Shown here in pieces: positions 9,682-19,300 of a stretch of DNA of 64,000 nucleotides. The number at the start of each line of letters is the position of its first letter. Within the stretch, counting starts at the first letter, position 1. The translations under genes were made by a program, and so were the position numbers. The DNA comes from Bacteroides bouchesdurhonensis (lineage in GTDB: Bacteria; Bacteroidota; Bacteroidia; Bacteroidales; Bacteroidaceae): contig NZ_LT707006.1 of NCBI RefSeq assembly GCF_900155865.1, positions 4,633,779-4,697,778 on the forward strand, written 5' to 3'. The notes under the pieces are model-generated. The model made no database searches. It saw nothing but the letters and a program-made list of their open reading frames with translations, and was not told the origin of the DNA.

Positions 9682-10793
9682 ATATTACTGACACCTTCTT
9701 TTGATAAATAATCCTGAATATCCTGCCTCAACCATTTATAATGGAGAAGTCTCTTATATGCAACGTTCTTTTTCAACATGATCTCTACGCTGATCTGACT
9801 GTTCTGATAACAGGTCAGTTCATTTCTGAATTGTTCATTATGCTCTGCCAAACGTTTGATTTCCTGTTCCCGTTCCCGGCGTAACACAGTGCAAACAGGA
9901 ATCAACAATTTCATTACCACATTGTCCATCACATGATGTCCTTGCATATATAAATAGGTTGTTTCCGGAAGTAGTCCTAAATCTTTCAGTTCAGTCCGCA
10001 ACCCGTTCACATCATTGATATAATAAGGAAAACGTTTTTTCAACTCAAAAAGTTTCTGATCTACCCTACGTTGCAAGGCATCCAAGCTATGTTCAGGATG
10101 CTTAAGGCTAATTTCATGCAAAGCTGTACAAGAGTGAAAGTCATACATTGGAAATGTATACGTATCCCGCTGACGGTAGAACCATACATTCCACAAGAAA
10201 AGCGGATACACTATTTCGGAATAACGTTTCAGATAAGCATTAAAATCCAAAATAAACCGATCGTTCAATGTTGATTGTACACATACTTCATGGAGACTTT
10301 CTGCAAAGCAATGATAGTTCTCAATAGCATATGTATATGTTTGAAAAATATATTTGTTCCGATTGATTTTGCGAGAGATGTTGGTTGCTCCTTGCAACAA
10401 GAAATCATAATCACTATCTACACAGGCAATCAGACTTTTTCCCAGTTCTGCTGTGTTCAGCGTATTCATAAGCACCATTTTCTTACCTTTTGCCAATGAG
10501 GTCGCTGATGGTAGCATTACCTGAAAATAATGTTCGTCATCTTCAAACTCCTCCAAAAGAGTACGCCAGAAAGCAATATCATCATAACTTTCGACATAGG
10601 CAATAATACGGCGGCGAGCCTTTTTCGAATAAAGTTTGTGTGCGGCACTGAAATAAGAAGAAGTCAGAGAATCTACAAGCCGGGCAGGACGTGCCGGTTT
10701 GTTTCCCTCCGTTCTCACTCCTTCTTTCCGGAAAGGAGGCGATGCGGAATCATATTTACGGTTCGTGTTACTTTTTACAGTCTTGTCATTCAT
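9678..10793 (-). CDS. DUF4435 TOPRIM-type protein (AriB-like)
   Basis: A 371-aa protein with the DUF4435 pattern, a TOPRIM-fold nuclease family. Candidate catalytic acids are Glu68 in IIAYVESYDD and Asp126/Asp128 in LIACVDSDYDF, the E...DxD arrangement of TOPRIM enzymes. The rest is helical and Tyr/Phe-rich. The gene lies 33 bases after an OLD-like ABC ATPase gene, and its stop overlaps the MscS start. In the PARIS anti-phage system an AAA15 ATPase (AriA) is encoded next to a DUF4435 nuclease (AriB) in the same order, so a PARIS-like role is the leading inference. A housekeeping role is not excluded. Residues 17-30 (SPPFRKEGVRTEG) look like a low-complexity insertion encoded by an imperfect palindrome. 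Confidence 0.75.
   Translation of the reverse strand: MNDKTVKSNTNRKYDSASPPFRKEGVRTEGNKPARPARLVDSLTSSYFSAAHKLYSKKARRRIIAYVESYDDIAFWRTLLEEFEDDEHYFQVMLPSATSLAKGKKMVLMNTLNTAELGKSLIACVDSDYDFLLQGATNISRKINRNKYIFQTYTYAIENYHCFAESLHEVCVQSTLNDRFILDFNAYLKRYSEIVYPLFLWNVWFYRQRDTYTFPMYDFHSCTALHEISLKHPEHSLDALQRRVDQKLFELKKRFPYYINDVNGLRTELKDLGLLPETTYLYMQGHHVMDNVVMKLLIPVCTVLRREREQEIKRLAEHNEQFRNELTCYQNSQISVEIMLKKNVAYKRLLHYKWLRQDIQDYLSKEGVSNI
10718..10739. repeat. Imperfect palindrome inside the DUF4435 coding region
   Basis: CTCCTTCTTTCC is followed directly by GGAAAGGAGG, a hairpin with one bulged position, encoding the odd PPFRKEG segment near the N-terminus before the conserved fold begins. It resembles a short mobile palindrome captured in frame, but only one copy is seen here. 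Confidence 0.4.
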
Positions 10794-10826
10794 AATCTAT
10801 ACGTGTTCTATTCAGAAAAGATTATT

Positions 10827-11684
10827 TTATCCCTTTTCCTTATGTGAAGGTGACATCGGAGCTGACAGTTCAGCGATGTCACTTACTTCCGTTACAGCAT
10901 CCAACCATCCTTCCATCACAACGGCAGGTGAATGGGTTGTCAGAATAATCTGCACATTAGGATTCAGTTCACGAATCATTGAAATTAATTTTTGTTGCCA
11001 CTCAATATGTAACGAGGCTTCCGGTTCATCCATAAACAATACACAGTGACTACCATTTTGCACAAGTACTGTCAATAAGATCACCAACATCTGCTTTTCT
11101 CCAGAAGAGAGTTTATAAGGAAATAATAATTCTCCATCCTGATAAAAAGCAATATCATTCCGTTTACGATCTATCTTTTTACGGGTGTAACTGAAAAGAT
11201 CATCAATCATATCCTGGAAACGGCGTTTTGCAACAGATAAAGTGGCTGCCTTCCGGCGTTGTTCTTCATTTTCACTGGAGAGGAGTTCAATCATTTTATT
11301 ACCTATATTGACTTGGTAATCAAGATAACGACGCTGTAATAAATAAAGTTGCCAATCCAATTCGGATTTCACATTCTTATCTGCCATCCGTGCAGTAAAA
11401 TCTCCCATTATGAGCGGGCGGTCGTAACTGCGGATTACATCATAAGGGATATATGTTGCTTCAGGATTATCAAAAAACAGATGTACTCCGTTCTTTCCGT
11501 CACTTTTTATCTCTCCGGAAAGCTGATCCAGATAATCTACTGAACGATTGAGAATCGTCGTCTTCCCTACTCCGTTGATACCGGAGAGGATGTTCACATC
11601 GGGTCGCAGATCCCAGGCTATATCAAATCTATCCCAAAGACCTTGTATTTCTATACGACGGATATAATTGGCTTGTTGTTCCAT
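10827..11684 (-). CDS. Compact OLD/AAA15-like ABC ATPase (AriA-like)
   Basis: A 285-aa ABC-type ATPase. Visible motifs: Walker A GINGVGKTT (35-43), signature LSSGEKQ (192-198), Walker B VLFMDEPE (215-222) and H-loop TTHSP (249-253). A helical/coiled insertion (about 110-175) separates Walker A from the signature, as in SMC/OLD-type ATPases. It is the first gene of an operon with the DUF4435 and MscS genes. In PARIS the equivalent ATPase senses phage anti-restriction proteins and releases the nuclease. This one is notably short, with no long sensory insertion. The start is supported by a -7 element about 22 bases upstream. Confidence 0.85.
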   Translation of the reverse strand: MEQQANYIRRIEIQGLWDRFDIAWDLRPDVNILSGINGVGKTTILNRSVDYLDQLSGEIKSDGKNGVHLFFDNPEATYIPYDVIRSYDRPLIMGDFTARMADKNVKSELDWQLYLLQRRYLDYQVNIGNKMIELLSSENEEQRRKAATLSVAKRRFQDMIDDLFSYTRKKIDRKRNDIAFYQDGELLFPYKLSSGEKQMLVILLTVLVQNGSHCVLFMDEPEASLHIEWQQKLISMIRELNPNVQIILTTHSPAVVMEGWLDAVTEVSDIAELSAPMSPSHKEKG

Positions 11685-11705
11685 AATATTCCACTTTAAT
11701 CAAGG

Positions 11706-11713
11706 CAAATATA
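11706..11713 (-). promoter_or_regulatory. Candidate -7 element of the ATPase-DUF4435-MscS operon
   Basis: Minus strand TATATTTG matches TAnnTTTG. It sits in a 94-base divergent intergenic region shared with the EamA promoter. Confidence 0.5.
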
Positions 11714-11736
11714 AACAAATCAAACGATAAATTGGT

Positions 11737-11744
11737 TACCTTTG
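11737..11744 (+). promoter_or_regulatory. Candidate -7 element of the EamA transporter gene
   Basis: TACCTTTG matches TAnnTTTG, 34 bases before the start codon on the plus strand. Confidence 0.5.
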
Positions 11745-11778
11745 TAATAGTTTTCAATAAAGGTAACAATTAGAAGTC

Positions 11779-12696
11779 ATGATCAATAGCAAGAACCTGC
11801 AAGGACACCTTTTCGCACTCACGGCAAACGTTATGTGGGGATTGATGTCTCCTATTGGTAAATCAGCTCTTCAGGAGTTTTCGCCCATTTCTGTAACTAC
11901 TTTCCGCATGGTTGGTGCAGCAGTTGCATTCTGGATACTTTCTATATTTTGTAAGCAAGAACACGTGAGCCATCGTGACATGCTGAAAATATTCTTTGCT
12001 TCTTTATTCGCTTTGGTGTTCAATCAGGGAGTATTTATTTTCGGGCTTTCGCTAACATCACCTATCGACGCTTCTATTGTTACTACTACTTTGCCAATCG
12101 TTACTATGATTGTAGCTGCTATTTATCTAAAAGAACCGATCACCAATAAGAAAGTTCTGGGAATTTTCGTGGGAGCAATGGGAGCACTTATTCTTATAAT
12201 GAGCAGTCAGGCTGCAAGTAATGGTGGAGGAAGTATTATTGGTGATTTACTTTGCTTGGTTGCACAGATCAGTTTCTCTATTTATCTGACTGTATTTAAA
12301 GGATTGAGTCAGCAGTATTCGGCTGTGACAATTAACAAATGGATGTTCATCTATGCTTCTATATGTTACATTCCTTTTTCATATTATGATATTTCTACGA
12401 TCCAATGGACTACTATTTCTACTATTGCCATCCTGCAAGTGCTCTATGTGGTATTGGGGGGTAGTTTCCTTGCTTATCTCTGCATTATGACTGCTCAAAA
12501 GTTACTTCGTCCTACAGTAGTGAGTATGTATAATTATATGCAACCGATTGTGGCCACTATCGCTGCAATTATTATGGGAATTGGAAGTTTCGGATGGCAG
12601 AAAGGGATTGCAATAGCACTTGTGTTCTTAGGAGTATATATTGTAACACAGAGCAAGTCAAGGGCAGATTTCGAAAAAGCAGGAAAAGAATTGTAA
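11779..12696 (+). CDS. EamA/DMT-family membrane transporter
   Basis: Inner-membrane transporter of 305 aa with about ten hydrophobic helices arranged as two EamA repeats (first half starting GHLFALTANVMWGLMSPIGK, second half starting GDLLCLVAQISFSIYLTVFK). Family members export metabolites or amino acids; the substrate cannot be read from sequence. The gene is alone on the plus strand, divergent from the ATPase operon and convergent with the lipoprotein at 12976-13893. The start codon is the first in frame after the -7 element. Confidence 0.85.
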   Translation: MINSKNLQGHLFALTANVMWGLMSPIGKSALQEFSPISVTTFRMVGAAVAFWILSIFCKQEHVSHRDMLKIFFASLFALVFNQGVFIFGLSLTSPIDASIVTTTLPIVTMIVAAIYLKEPITNKKVLGIFVGAMGALILIMSSQAASNGGGSIIGDLLCLVAQISFSIYLTVFKGLSQQYSAVTINKWMFIYASICYIPFSYYDISTIQWTTISTIAILQVLYVVLGGSFLAYLCIMTAQKLLRPTVVSMYNYMQPIVATIAAIIMGIGSFGWQKGIAIALVFLGVYIVTQSKSRADFEKAGKEL

Positions 12697-12741
12697 AGTT
12701 TACAATTCTCAGCTCTCTCTATAAGTTTTTTCCATAAAAAA

Positions 12742-12833
12742 TCCGTCACCATCACTAATTCGATCTTAACTATCTAAATATTAATGATTAGCAACGTGAC
12801 GGAAAGTGTGACGGAAAAAATATCCATCACACT
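12742..12833. repeat. GTGACGGA repeat block
   Basis: One inverted (TCCGTCAC at 12742) and two direct copies of GTGACGGA (12796 and 12808, 12 bases apart), followed by CCATCACAC, lie between two convergent genes just before the 22-bp palindromic array. A comparable GTGATAGG block accompanies the second array at 56283-56393. Confidence 0.6.
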
Positions 12834-12863
12834 CTGTATTGTCAATCTATATAGCTAAAATCT

Positions 12864-12969
12864 GTTTCATAGAGTGAAACTATTCGTTTCTCGGTGTGAA
12901 ACTTTTAGTTTCATATAGTGAAACAAAGTGTTCTAAATAGAGAAACCAATGGTTTCAAACGCATGAAAC
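12864..12969. repeat. 22-bp-period array of GTTTC...GAAAC palindromes (array 1)
   Basis: Five palindromic units start at 12864, 12886, 12908, 12930 and 12952, exactly 22 bp apart. The first four are 17 bp, for example GTTTCATAGAGTGAAAC and GTTTCATATAGTGAAAC, separated by 5-bp spacers (tattc, tttta, aaagt, caatg). The last is 18 bp. The array ends 7 bases from the stop of the minus-strand lipoprotein gene. A second array with the same unit and period lies at 56078-56227. Confidence 0.85.
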
Positions 12970-12975
12970 ACTTTT

Positions 12976-13893
12976 TTATTCTTTATCTTTGGTTATACTA
13001 TCAATACGATACTCTTGTCCTTTCTTAATCACTTTAATTTTTAAGGTTTTATTCTCCGCAAAACTTACTTGATAGGTATCTTCATTTATTGGAGTAATCT
13101 TAATAGAAGGACGTGACAAATTATCAAAATCGAAATCAAGAATCAATAAATCATATCCATGCCCATTATCTTCCAGAAACTCTTTCTTCTCAACCTCATC
13201 AAACTGTTTCAAAGCATTTGGTGTAAGGTATTCAGTACGTAAAGATGCAAGTTGGCTTGCCAATCCCTCCGGCATACTACAATATTTCAATGTGTAGGCA
13301 TCATAAAAAGTTTTCAGGAATGAGAGAGGCTCAGATGTATTAATTGCCGGTATCACCGGATTGTCACATAACAAACTGTCTCCATAAAGACTACCATTCC
13401 ATATCGGAGTGATATAATCAATCATATATTGTCCATCAATTTTAGCCACTCTCAAAGGAATATTTTGCGTGCTTTCAAATTCACTGCCTTTCCCCCACGT
13501 ATAGCTAACCATATACCAATTACCATTCAAATGTTTTACGGTTAACGTCTCAAGGACATCGTCACTAACATCTTGCGCACGTATAATTGGATCACAACCT
13601 GTTGCTGTCCTTACCCTATCAAGTTTCTCAATAAGTCCTTTGGTCAATTTAATATTAACTGATTCCAATGATCTGGAAGGATGTTCAGCCAGACACACCT
13701 TGTAAAATTCCTTAATTAAATTAATTGCATCCTTTTCAACAATAGTATCTGTCGGCACCATGCTTATCCACACTGTATCTTCCTGATTATCCGCAGATCT
13801 CGTAGATATATTCTTTTTCTGATTACCACAAGAAAAGAAAAGAATGGTACATAGTACTAATGCCAGATTGACAAATTTTAATTTCATAATCAT
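12976..13893 (-). CDS. Lipoprotein of unknown function, DUF3828-like duplicated domain
   Basis: A 305-aa predicted lipoprotein: signal peptide with lipobox FFSC (Cys22), then two similar alpha+beta halves. Both halves begin with a helix of the type LIKEFYKVCLAEHPSRSLES / FLKTFYDAYTLKYCSMPEG and continue to YMIDYITPIW / YRIDSITKDK, which suggests an internal duplication of a DUF3828-type fold. Function unknown. It lies 49 bases after meaB on the same strand and may be the last gene of that unit. Met3 is an alternative start. Confidence 0.7.
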   Translation of the reverse strand: MIMKLKFVNLALVLCTILFFSCGNQKKNISTRSADNQEDTVWISMVPTDTIVEKDAINLIKEFYKVCLAEHPSRSLESVNIKLTKGLIEKLDRVRTATGCDPIIRAQDVSDDVLETLTVKHLNGNWYMVSYTWGKGSEFESTQNIPLRVAKIDGQYMIDYITPIWNGSLYGDSLLCDNPVIPAINTSEPLSFLKTFYDAYTLKYCSMPEGLASQLASLRTEYLTPNALKQFDEVEKKEFLEDNGHGYDLLILDFDFDNLSRPSIKITPINEDTYQVSFAENKTLKIKVIKKGQEYRIDSITKDKE

Positions 13894-13942
13894 AGTATTA
13901 AGAGTTAATGATTACTTTCTCTGAAAATATCTCGATCGCTTT

Positions 13943-15037
13943 TTATTTCTTCAATTCTGCGAAATATGTATCCAACAAACTTTTAGCTGCTACAAATGAA
14001 GTCAAACTACCGCCTAGCACTTGTTGTTCTCTTTCCTGAAGCATCGTTTCAATCTTCGAATTATGATAGAAACTGTCACGTAGTTGTTCATTGATGCTTT
14101 CATACATCCAATACTTGCTCTGTTCATTACGGCGATATTCAAAATAACCATTGTCTTTTACAAAGGCGATGTATTGATCAATCATGTCCCAGATTTCCTT
14201 TATACCTATATTATAGAATCCAGAATAAGTCATTACTTGTGGAGTCCATCCGGAATCAGGAGCAGGGAAAAGATGTAAGGCATTACGGAATTGAGTGGCA
14301 GCCAATTTTGCCCTTTCAAGGTTATCACCATCCGCCTTATTAATGACAATACCATCCGCCATCTCCATTATACCGCGTTTGATACCTTGTAGTTCATCTC
14401 CTGTACCAGCCAACTGGATCAACAAAAAGAAATCCACCATTGAGTGAACAGCTGTTTCACTTTGTCCCACTCCAACTGTTTCTACGAAAATCTTATCAAA
14501 TCCGGCAGCTTCGCAAAGAATAATCGTCTCACGAGTTTTACGTGCAACTCCTCCCAAAGAACCAGCCGACGGACTAGGACGAATAAAAGATTTAGGATGC
14601 ACAGAAAGTTGTTCCATACGAGTCTTATCTCCCAGAATACTACCTTTACTACGCTCACTACTCGGGTCGATAGCCAAAACAGCTAGCTTTCCTCCTTTTT
14701 CTAATACATGTAGTCCGAATACATCAATCGAAGTACTTTTACCTGCTCCAGGAACTCCACTGATACCTATACGAATAGAATTTCCAGAATAAGGTAAACA
14801 CTTTTCAATTACTTCCTGTGCAACCGCCTGATGTTCAGGCTTCACACTTTCTACCAATGTCACAGCCTGACTCAGAATAGTGACATCGCCTTTTACGATT
14901 CCTTCTACAAACTCTGCTACCGAAAGCTGGCGTTTTTTCGGTTTACGTTTCAAATAGGGATTCACAGATGAAGGTTGCTCGATACCTTTATTGACAACCA
15001 ATCCTTTATATTCTTCACTATTTTCCGGATGTTCCAT
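13943..15037 (-). CDS. meaB: Methylmalonyl-CoA mutase-associated GTPase MeaB
   Basis: G3E-family P-loop GTPase of 364 aa that chaperones adenosylcobalamin loading and protects methylmalonyl-CoA mutase, an enzyme of the Bacteroides succinate/propionate route. P-loop GVPGAGKST (94-102); also visible are the FVETVGVGQSE and VINKADGDN (NKxD-type) motifs of the ArgK/MeaB family. The mutase genes are not in this window. It follows the DUF1573 gene by 11 bases, so the two are probably co-transcribed. Confidence 0.93.
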   Translation of the reverse strand: MEHPENSEEYKGLVVNKGIEQPSSVNPYLKRKPKKRQLSVAEFVEGIVKGDVTILSQAVTLVESVKPEHQAVAQEVIEKCLPYSGNSIRIGISGVPGAGKSTSIDVFGLHVLEKGGKLAVLAIDPSSERSKGSILGDKTRMEQLSVHPKSFIRPSPSAGSLGGVARKTRETIILCEAAGFDKIFVETVGVGQSETAVHSMVDFFLLIQLAGTGDELQGIKRGIMEMADGIVINKADGDNLERAKLAATQFRNALHLFPAPDSGWTPQVMTYSGFYNIGIKEIWDMIDQYIAFVKDNGYFEYRRNEQSKYWMYESINEQLRDSFYHNSKIETMLQEREQQVLGGSLTSFVAAKSLLDTYFAELKK

Positions 15038-15048
15038 AGCAGTGATTA

Positions 15049-16116
15049 TTAACGTTTGATATTTATTTCAACTTTCGGGCGTAATGGATCATTTGTTATC
15101 ATCAGGATACGCAAATGATGCTTCTTATTACCCACATCCCGTTTATGAATGGTTACTTTCAACTTGGTTGTCGCCCCCGGTTGAATAACCGTCTTTTTCA
15201 GGCTTACTCCTACAGAAGAATTGAATACTTGCAATTTGCTGATGACTAACGGAGTTTTTCCGGTATTAGTGATTACAATATTGCGACTTACCTTCTTCTT
15301 TTTTAATAACGCTTCACTGAGATCAATGTTCGTCTCAGAAAGATGAATAACAGGAGCATTTAATGAATCCTGAGCAGTCATATTAGAAAAGTTAGGGAGT
15401 AAAACTGCTGAAACAGGAATTTCATTGTCTTCACTGACTTTATCACCCGCAAAACGAGAAAGATATACAGAAGATTGTGTGAGCCCAAAGTCTTGCAGAA
15501 GCTCTGTATCCAGTGTTAATTTAATTACACCTTTCTTACCCTTCAATAAGACGTTAGGTTCCTTCTCCATTTTCAGATAAGGTGGTAAGTGCATTAATAT
15601 CGGCTCATAAGGACGATCCGATAAATTAACAACTCCTATGGTGAGTGTCGGTTTTTCTCCACGATATAAATCTGAGAAAGCTATTTCATCTTTATCAATG
15701 CGAATATCCCCGATCTTAAAAGGATGAGTCTTAGTAAAGTCTTTTACTTCTTTTACTACTTCACCTGCAAATTTCAAATAGACCAGATGAGGTTCGGCAT
15801 TACTATAAATTCCTACCGACTTTTCAAAATGTCCCAATGCCTTTGCATCAAAAGAAGCTTTTACTGTTCCTTTTGCTCCGGGTGCAATGGGTTCTTTTGT
15901 CCAATCGGCAACCGAACAAGCGCAAGAGGTAGTGACATTAGTCAATACCAAAGGCTCATTGCCTGTATTAGTGATGATATATTCTACTGTTACCGGACTC
16001 TTCCATTCAATCTGTCCAAAGTTATGAATCTCTTTATTAGAAGAGATACGGGGTTGGGCGATAGCCGCCAATGCAATAGTAAACAGAGAAAATATAGATA
16101 GTAAACGACGTTTCAT
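15049..16116 (-). CDS. Exported DUF1573 tandem Ig-like protein
   Basis: An exported protein of 355 aa. The open frame extends upstream to 16278, but I chose the start at 16116 because it begins a clean signal peptide (MKRRLLSIFSLFTIALAAIAQ). A TACATTTG -7 element lies 24 bases before it, inside the extension. The mature part has two or three ASH/MSP-like DUF1573 beta-sandwich modules with the hallmark NTGNEPLVLTNVTTSCACS, and a second VITNTGKTPLVISKLQVF. Function unknown; probably periplasmic. The gene heads the meaB group. Confidence 0.82.
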   Translation of the reverse strand: MKRRLLSIFSLFTIALAAIAQPRISSNKEIHNFGQIEWKSPVTVEYIITNTGNEPLVLTNVTTSCACSVADWTKEPIAPGAKGTVKASFDAKALGHFEKSVGIYSNAEPHLVYLKFAGEVVKEVKDFTKTHPFKIGDIRIDKDEIAFSDLYRGEKPTLTIGVVNLSDRPYEPILMHLPPYLKMEKEPNVLLKGKKGVIKLTLDTELLQDFGLTQSSVYLSRFAGDKVSEDNEIPVSAVLLPNFSNMTAQDSLNAPVIHLSETNIDLSEALLKKKKVSRNIVITNTGKTPLVISKLQVFNSSVGVSLKKTVIQPGATTKLKVTIHKRDVGNKKHHLRILMITNDPLRPKVEINIKR

Positions 16117-16139
16117 ATAATACTTTTTATTTTGATGCA

Positions 16140-16147
16140 CAAATGTA
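16140..16147 (-). promoter_or_regulatory. Candidate -7 element for the DUF1573-meaB group
   Basis: Minus strand TACATTTG, 24 bases upstream of the chosen DUF1573 start. Confidence 0.5.
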
Positions 16148-16256
16148 GGGGTTTTAGATGAGATAATGAACGGATTGAAAGGAATATTAACGAGATCATT
16201 TGTCCCTTTCAAAGGAGATAATAGGCACATTCTATTCTTGTTTTCCCATAAAACAT

Positions 16257-16306
16257 AAATAAACACAGATATCTGCAAAGTTTTTTGCAGATATCTGTGT
16301 TTATTT
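16257..16306. terminator. Long perfect hairpin after the first A2M gene
   Basis: A 23-bp perfect inverted repeat (arms begin AAATAAACACAGATATCTGC) with a 4-base loop lies 58 bases past the A2M stop. Flanking AT runs on both sides suit a terminator on the minus strand and shield the downstream DUF1573 promoter. Confidence 0.75.
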
Positions 16307-16363
16307 ATGCTTCATCTTTCAAAAAGAATTATCTCAAATCGTTTGTTGTTCTTTAGGATAATT

Positions 16364-19300
16364 TTATTCCACAGTCACCTGCATCGAAACAGAATGTGAA
16401 GCATACTCCGGTGCATACGCACATTGCAAAGTAGCCAATCCTGTTTCATACGTTCCTTCACGACTCACACGGTAACTGTATTCCAAAGTATAACTTCCTT
16501 TTACTAAACGATCAAAGAAAAAGTTGGTGGAAGCATCTTTGATATCGATATAGTAACCAAGTCCGTTATTCCAATGATAGCCGGAGAGATTACCAATAGG
16601 TTCGAAGCAGACACCACGTTGATCTTTCAACTGTACAAAATCCATCGGGCGGTCTACACGAATACTCAGACGCGAAACAACCTTGTCGCCTACCCGAAGA
16701 ACTGTCTTTTCAGTGATAGGTTCCAATTGAACCGTATTAGTTGCCGCCATACGTTCCACATACAACTGTTTCTTTACTTTTAGTTCTTTGCCTTGTTGTT
16801 TCACGTCACGAATCGGGGAATCATATTCAGCATAAACTGCTCCCCAAGCTATTCCCGGATCTTTCTTCTGCACTTCAATAGTACGTGAATCAAGTATATT
16901 CTGCTGAGTAAATGTACGTTTGATATACCCTAATTCCGGAATAGTAGTCTTGTCTGGAGAGGTAGTTTGTAATGTTTCATCAGCTATTGAGATTCGTACA
17001 TTCTCTTGATGATCGAGAAGATTTGTACCTTTCATCAACAAAGCATAAATGGCGTCCACACTGGCTAAAGGAGAGTGCCACTGTTGGGTTTGTTTTTGTT
17101 TCAACAACCAAAGTTTCATGTCTTCCACGATTGCATCATTACCACCAACCAAACTTAACGCTTCCATTACTGTTACATGTGTACGAAGTTTCATGCCGCT
17201 CCAAGTATATGGATTGTTGTTAAAGTCAAAGAACATACCTAGTTCGTCTGTCTTCGTCAGATGTTCTTTCAGAGAAGCAATAAACTTTTGCGCTTCTTTT
17301 ATCTTTCCGGCTTTAGCCAATACAATGGCGGCAAAAGCTTTCGCATCCTCAGAAGAAGAGGAAAGCAGTTCGCTGACTTTGGACAAGTAATAAGTATAAG
17401 CCTCTTGGTTGGCAGCAGGAACTTTCTCTCCTGATATAGCAATCAGATATAAATAGTTTAAAATACTTCCTGAAATACCAGTAGATTTCTTTCCCTTTTT
17501 CCGGACTTCAAGAGTCTCTCTGTATTCCTTCAAAGCGGATCTATGGAGATAGTTAAAAGCAGCTTCCTGCATCGCCGAAACCTCATCGGTCGGTGTTTCA
17601 TGGGTCAGCATAATCAATCGGGCATTCATTCCTACAATAAAGGCAGTAACGTAGGGGCTGCTGTCCATTCCCATATACCATGACCAGCCACCGTCAGAAT
17701 TCTGTAAGCCTTTTAACATCATCAGAGCAGAAGAATTTTTATTATGTATAGTATTCAAATCGAATAAAGTCATAATCCGTTCTTTCTGCTGTGTTTCCGT
17801 TTGAGATTCGAGTACCCAAGGCGATTCGGAAAGAATAATATTCTTAATCTCCTGATTCTTTTGCAGGTTACTTACAAAAGTATCCTTCGTTCCACCTTGC
17901 AGTTTCCAACTGTCAAATACACTCTTTATACGGGGCTGATTGTTTATGATGTAAGTGGCCAATGTATTTGCATAATAAGCAGTAGCCCAAGAAAATGCAT
18001 CAGCATTGGTTGGAAGTGCCAGTGAAGGCAATGCCTGGACAGCATACCAAGATGGATTGCCGGCAAACTCAACGGTTAGTTTACGACTAGTAGCTGTTGT
18101 GCTGTGACGATTAAACAGAGTATCAAGTGAGAAAGTGCGTGTCTCTTCTCCACGAATTGGCATCGGAAGAGTTTCAATCAGATGTTCTTTATTACTTAAT
18201 ACCGCAAGTAAGTGCTGTTCACCGTCGCTAAATATTTCGCTATCGGCTACCAAGCGGCAACCTAAAATCTCATATTCATCAGTGACAGTAAACAGGAAGT
18301 TCACACCGATTGTTTTACCAGCTTCTACAGCAAAGTCCTGTTTTTGTGTACTGATCACTTTATCCGTCATCGGATCAAAAAGAATCATACATGCAGTTCC
18401 CGATTGTATTTTGCCTGTCATATTGGAAATGGAAGCAGCAATAGAAGTCTTGTCTCCCACACGTACAAAACGAGGAAGATTCGGAGTTAACATAAACTCC
18501 TTGCTTGTGGTAGCTTCACCGTCCAACGTACCCAGCATCATGTTTTTCGTATGTGAATACCCACGAAAGTTCCAACGTGTCAGGTTTTCGGGCACAGTGA
18601 AAGAGAAAGAGACTTCTCCTTGTTTGTTGGTACGAAGTTGCGGATAGAAGAACGCTGTTTCGAGAAGATTGGTTCGGACACCGGCAGCTACTGCAAGATA
18701 TGGTTTCTCCGGCAATATTACATTACCAGTAAGGGTATTCGAATTCGCTGGTGTCCGCGCGTTAAGTTGTTTGAACAGATTTTCAGTGCTTATCTTTTTT
18801 CCGGCAATTCCTATGACCTTTTCATTTGTTGTAAAACCCTCTTCCAATTTTATATCATTATCTGGTGATGATTGCTTTGCAAACCTATCATACTCCAATG
18901 AAGGGGTCTTCAGATAGTCAATATTCCAATAATTAAACTCGTATCTCAGGATTCCATTAGTAGTCCAACGAATGATTGGAAGCATTCTCCGTCTTTGGGG
19001 CAAAAAATACATAGGTGGGTCAAGATATAACTTATCCAATGATGCGTCGTACATCATTGCTAACATTTCCGCATCGGCAGCCTGCCCTTGCGGGGCCTTA
19101 ATCGTCAATTTCCATTCTTCTTTCTGACCGGGATACAACTTATTACGAAATACCTCCCATTTCATTGACAACTTATCTTCAGGAACTCGTTTTTCCAGAC
19201 GTAATTCATCCTGATACCACTTACCATTCTTTGCCATACAGAGATTAACAGTTATGCCATCTCCATAAGTTTCCCGATAAGGATATTCAAAACGGACAAT

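Noticed and set aside
12864..12969. CRISPR array
   Set aside because: Units are 17 bp palindromes with 5-bp spacers and divergent centres; there are no 20-40 bp unique spacers and no cas genes in the window.
16117..16278. Longer N-terminus for the DUF1573 protein
   Set aside because: The extension has no signal peptide, contains the likely promoter and overlaps the downstream hairpin of the A2M cluster.
16797..16815. parS-like TGTTTCACGTCACG
   Set aside because: Only the left half matches parS, and it lies in the conserved RDVKQQ codons of an A2M gene, with related sequence in the paralogs.
18135..18647. 170-codon plus-strand open frame
   Set aside because: It is antisense to a well-supported A2M gene, as are many similar plus-strand frames across the cluster, with no domain.
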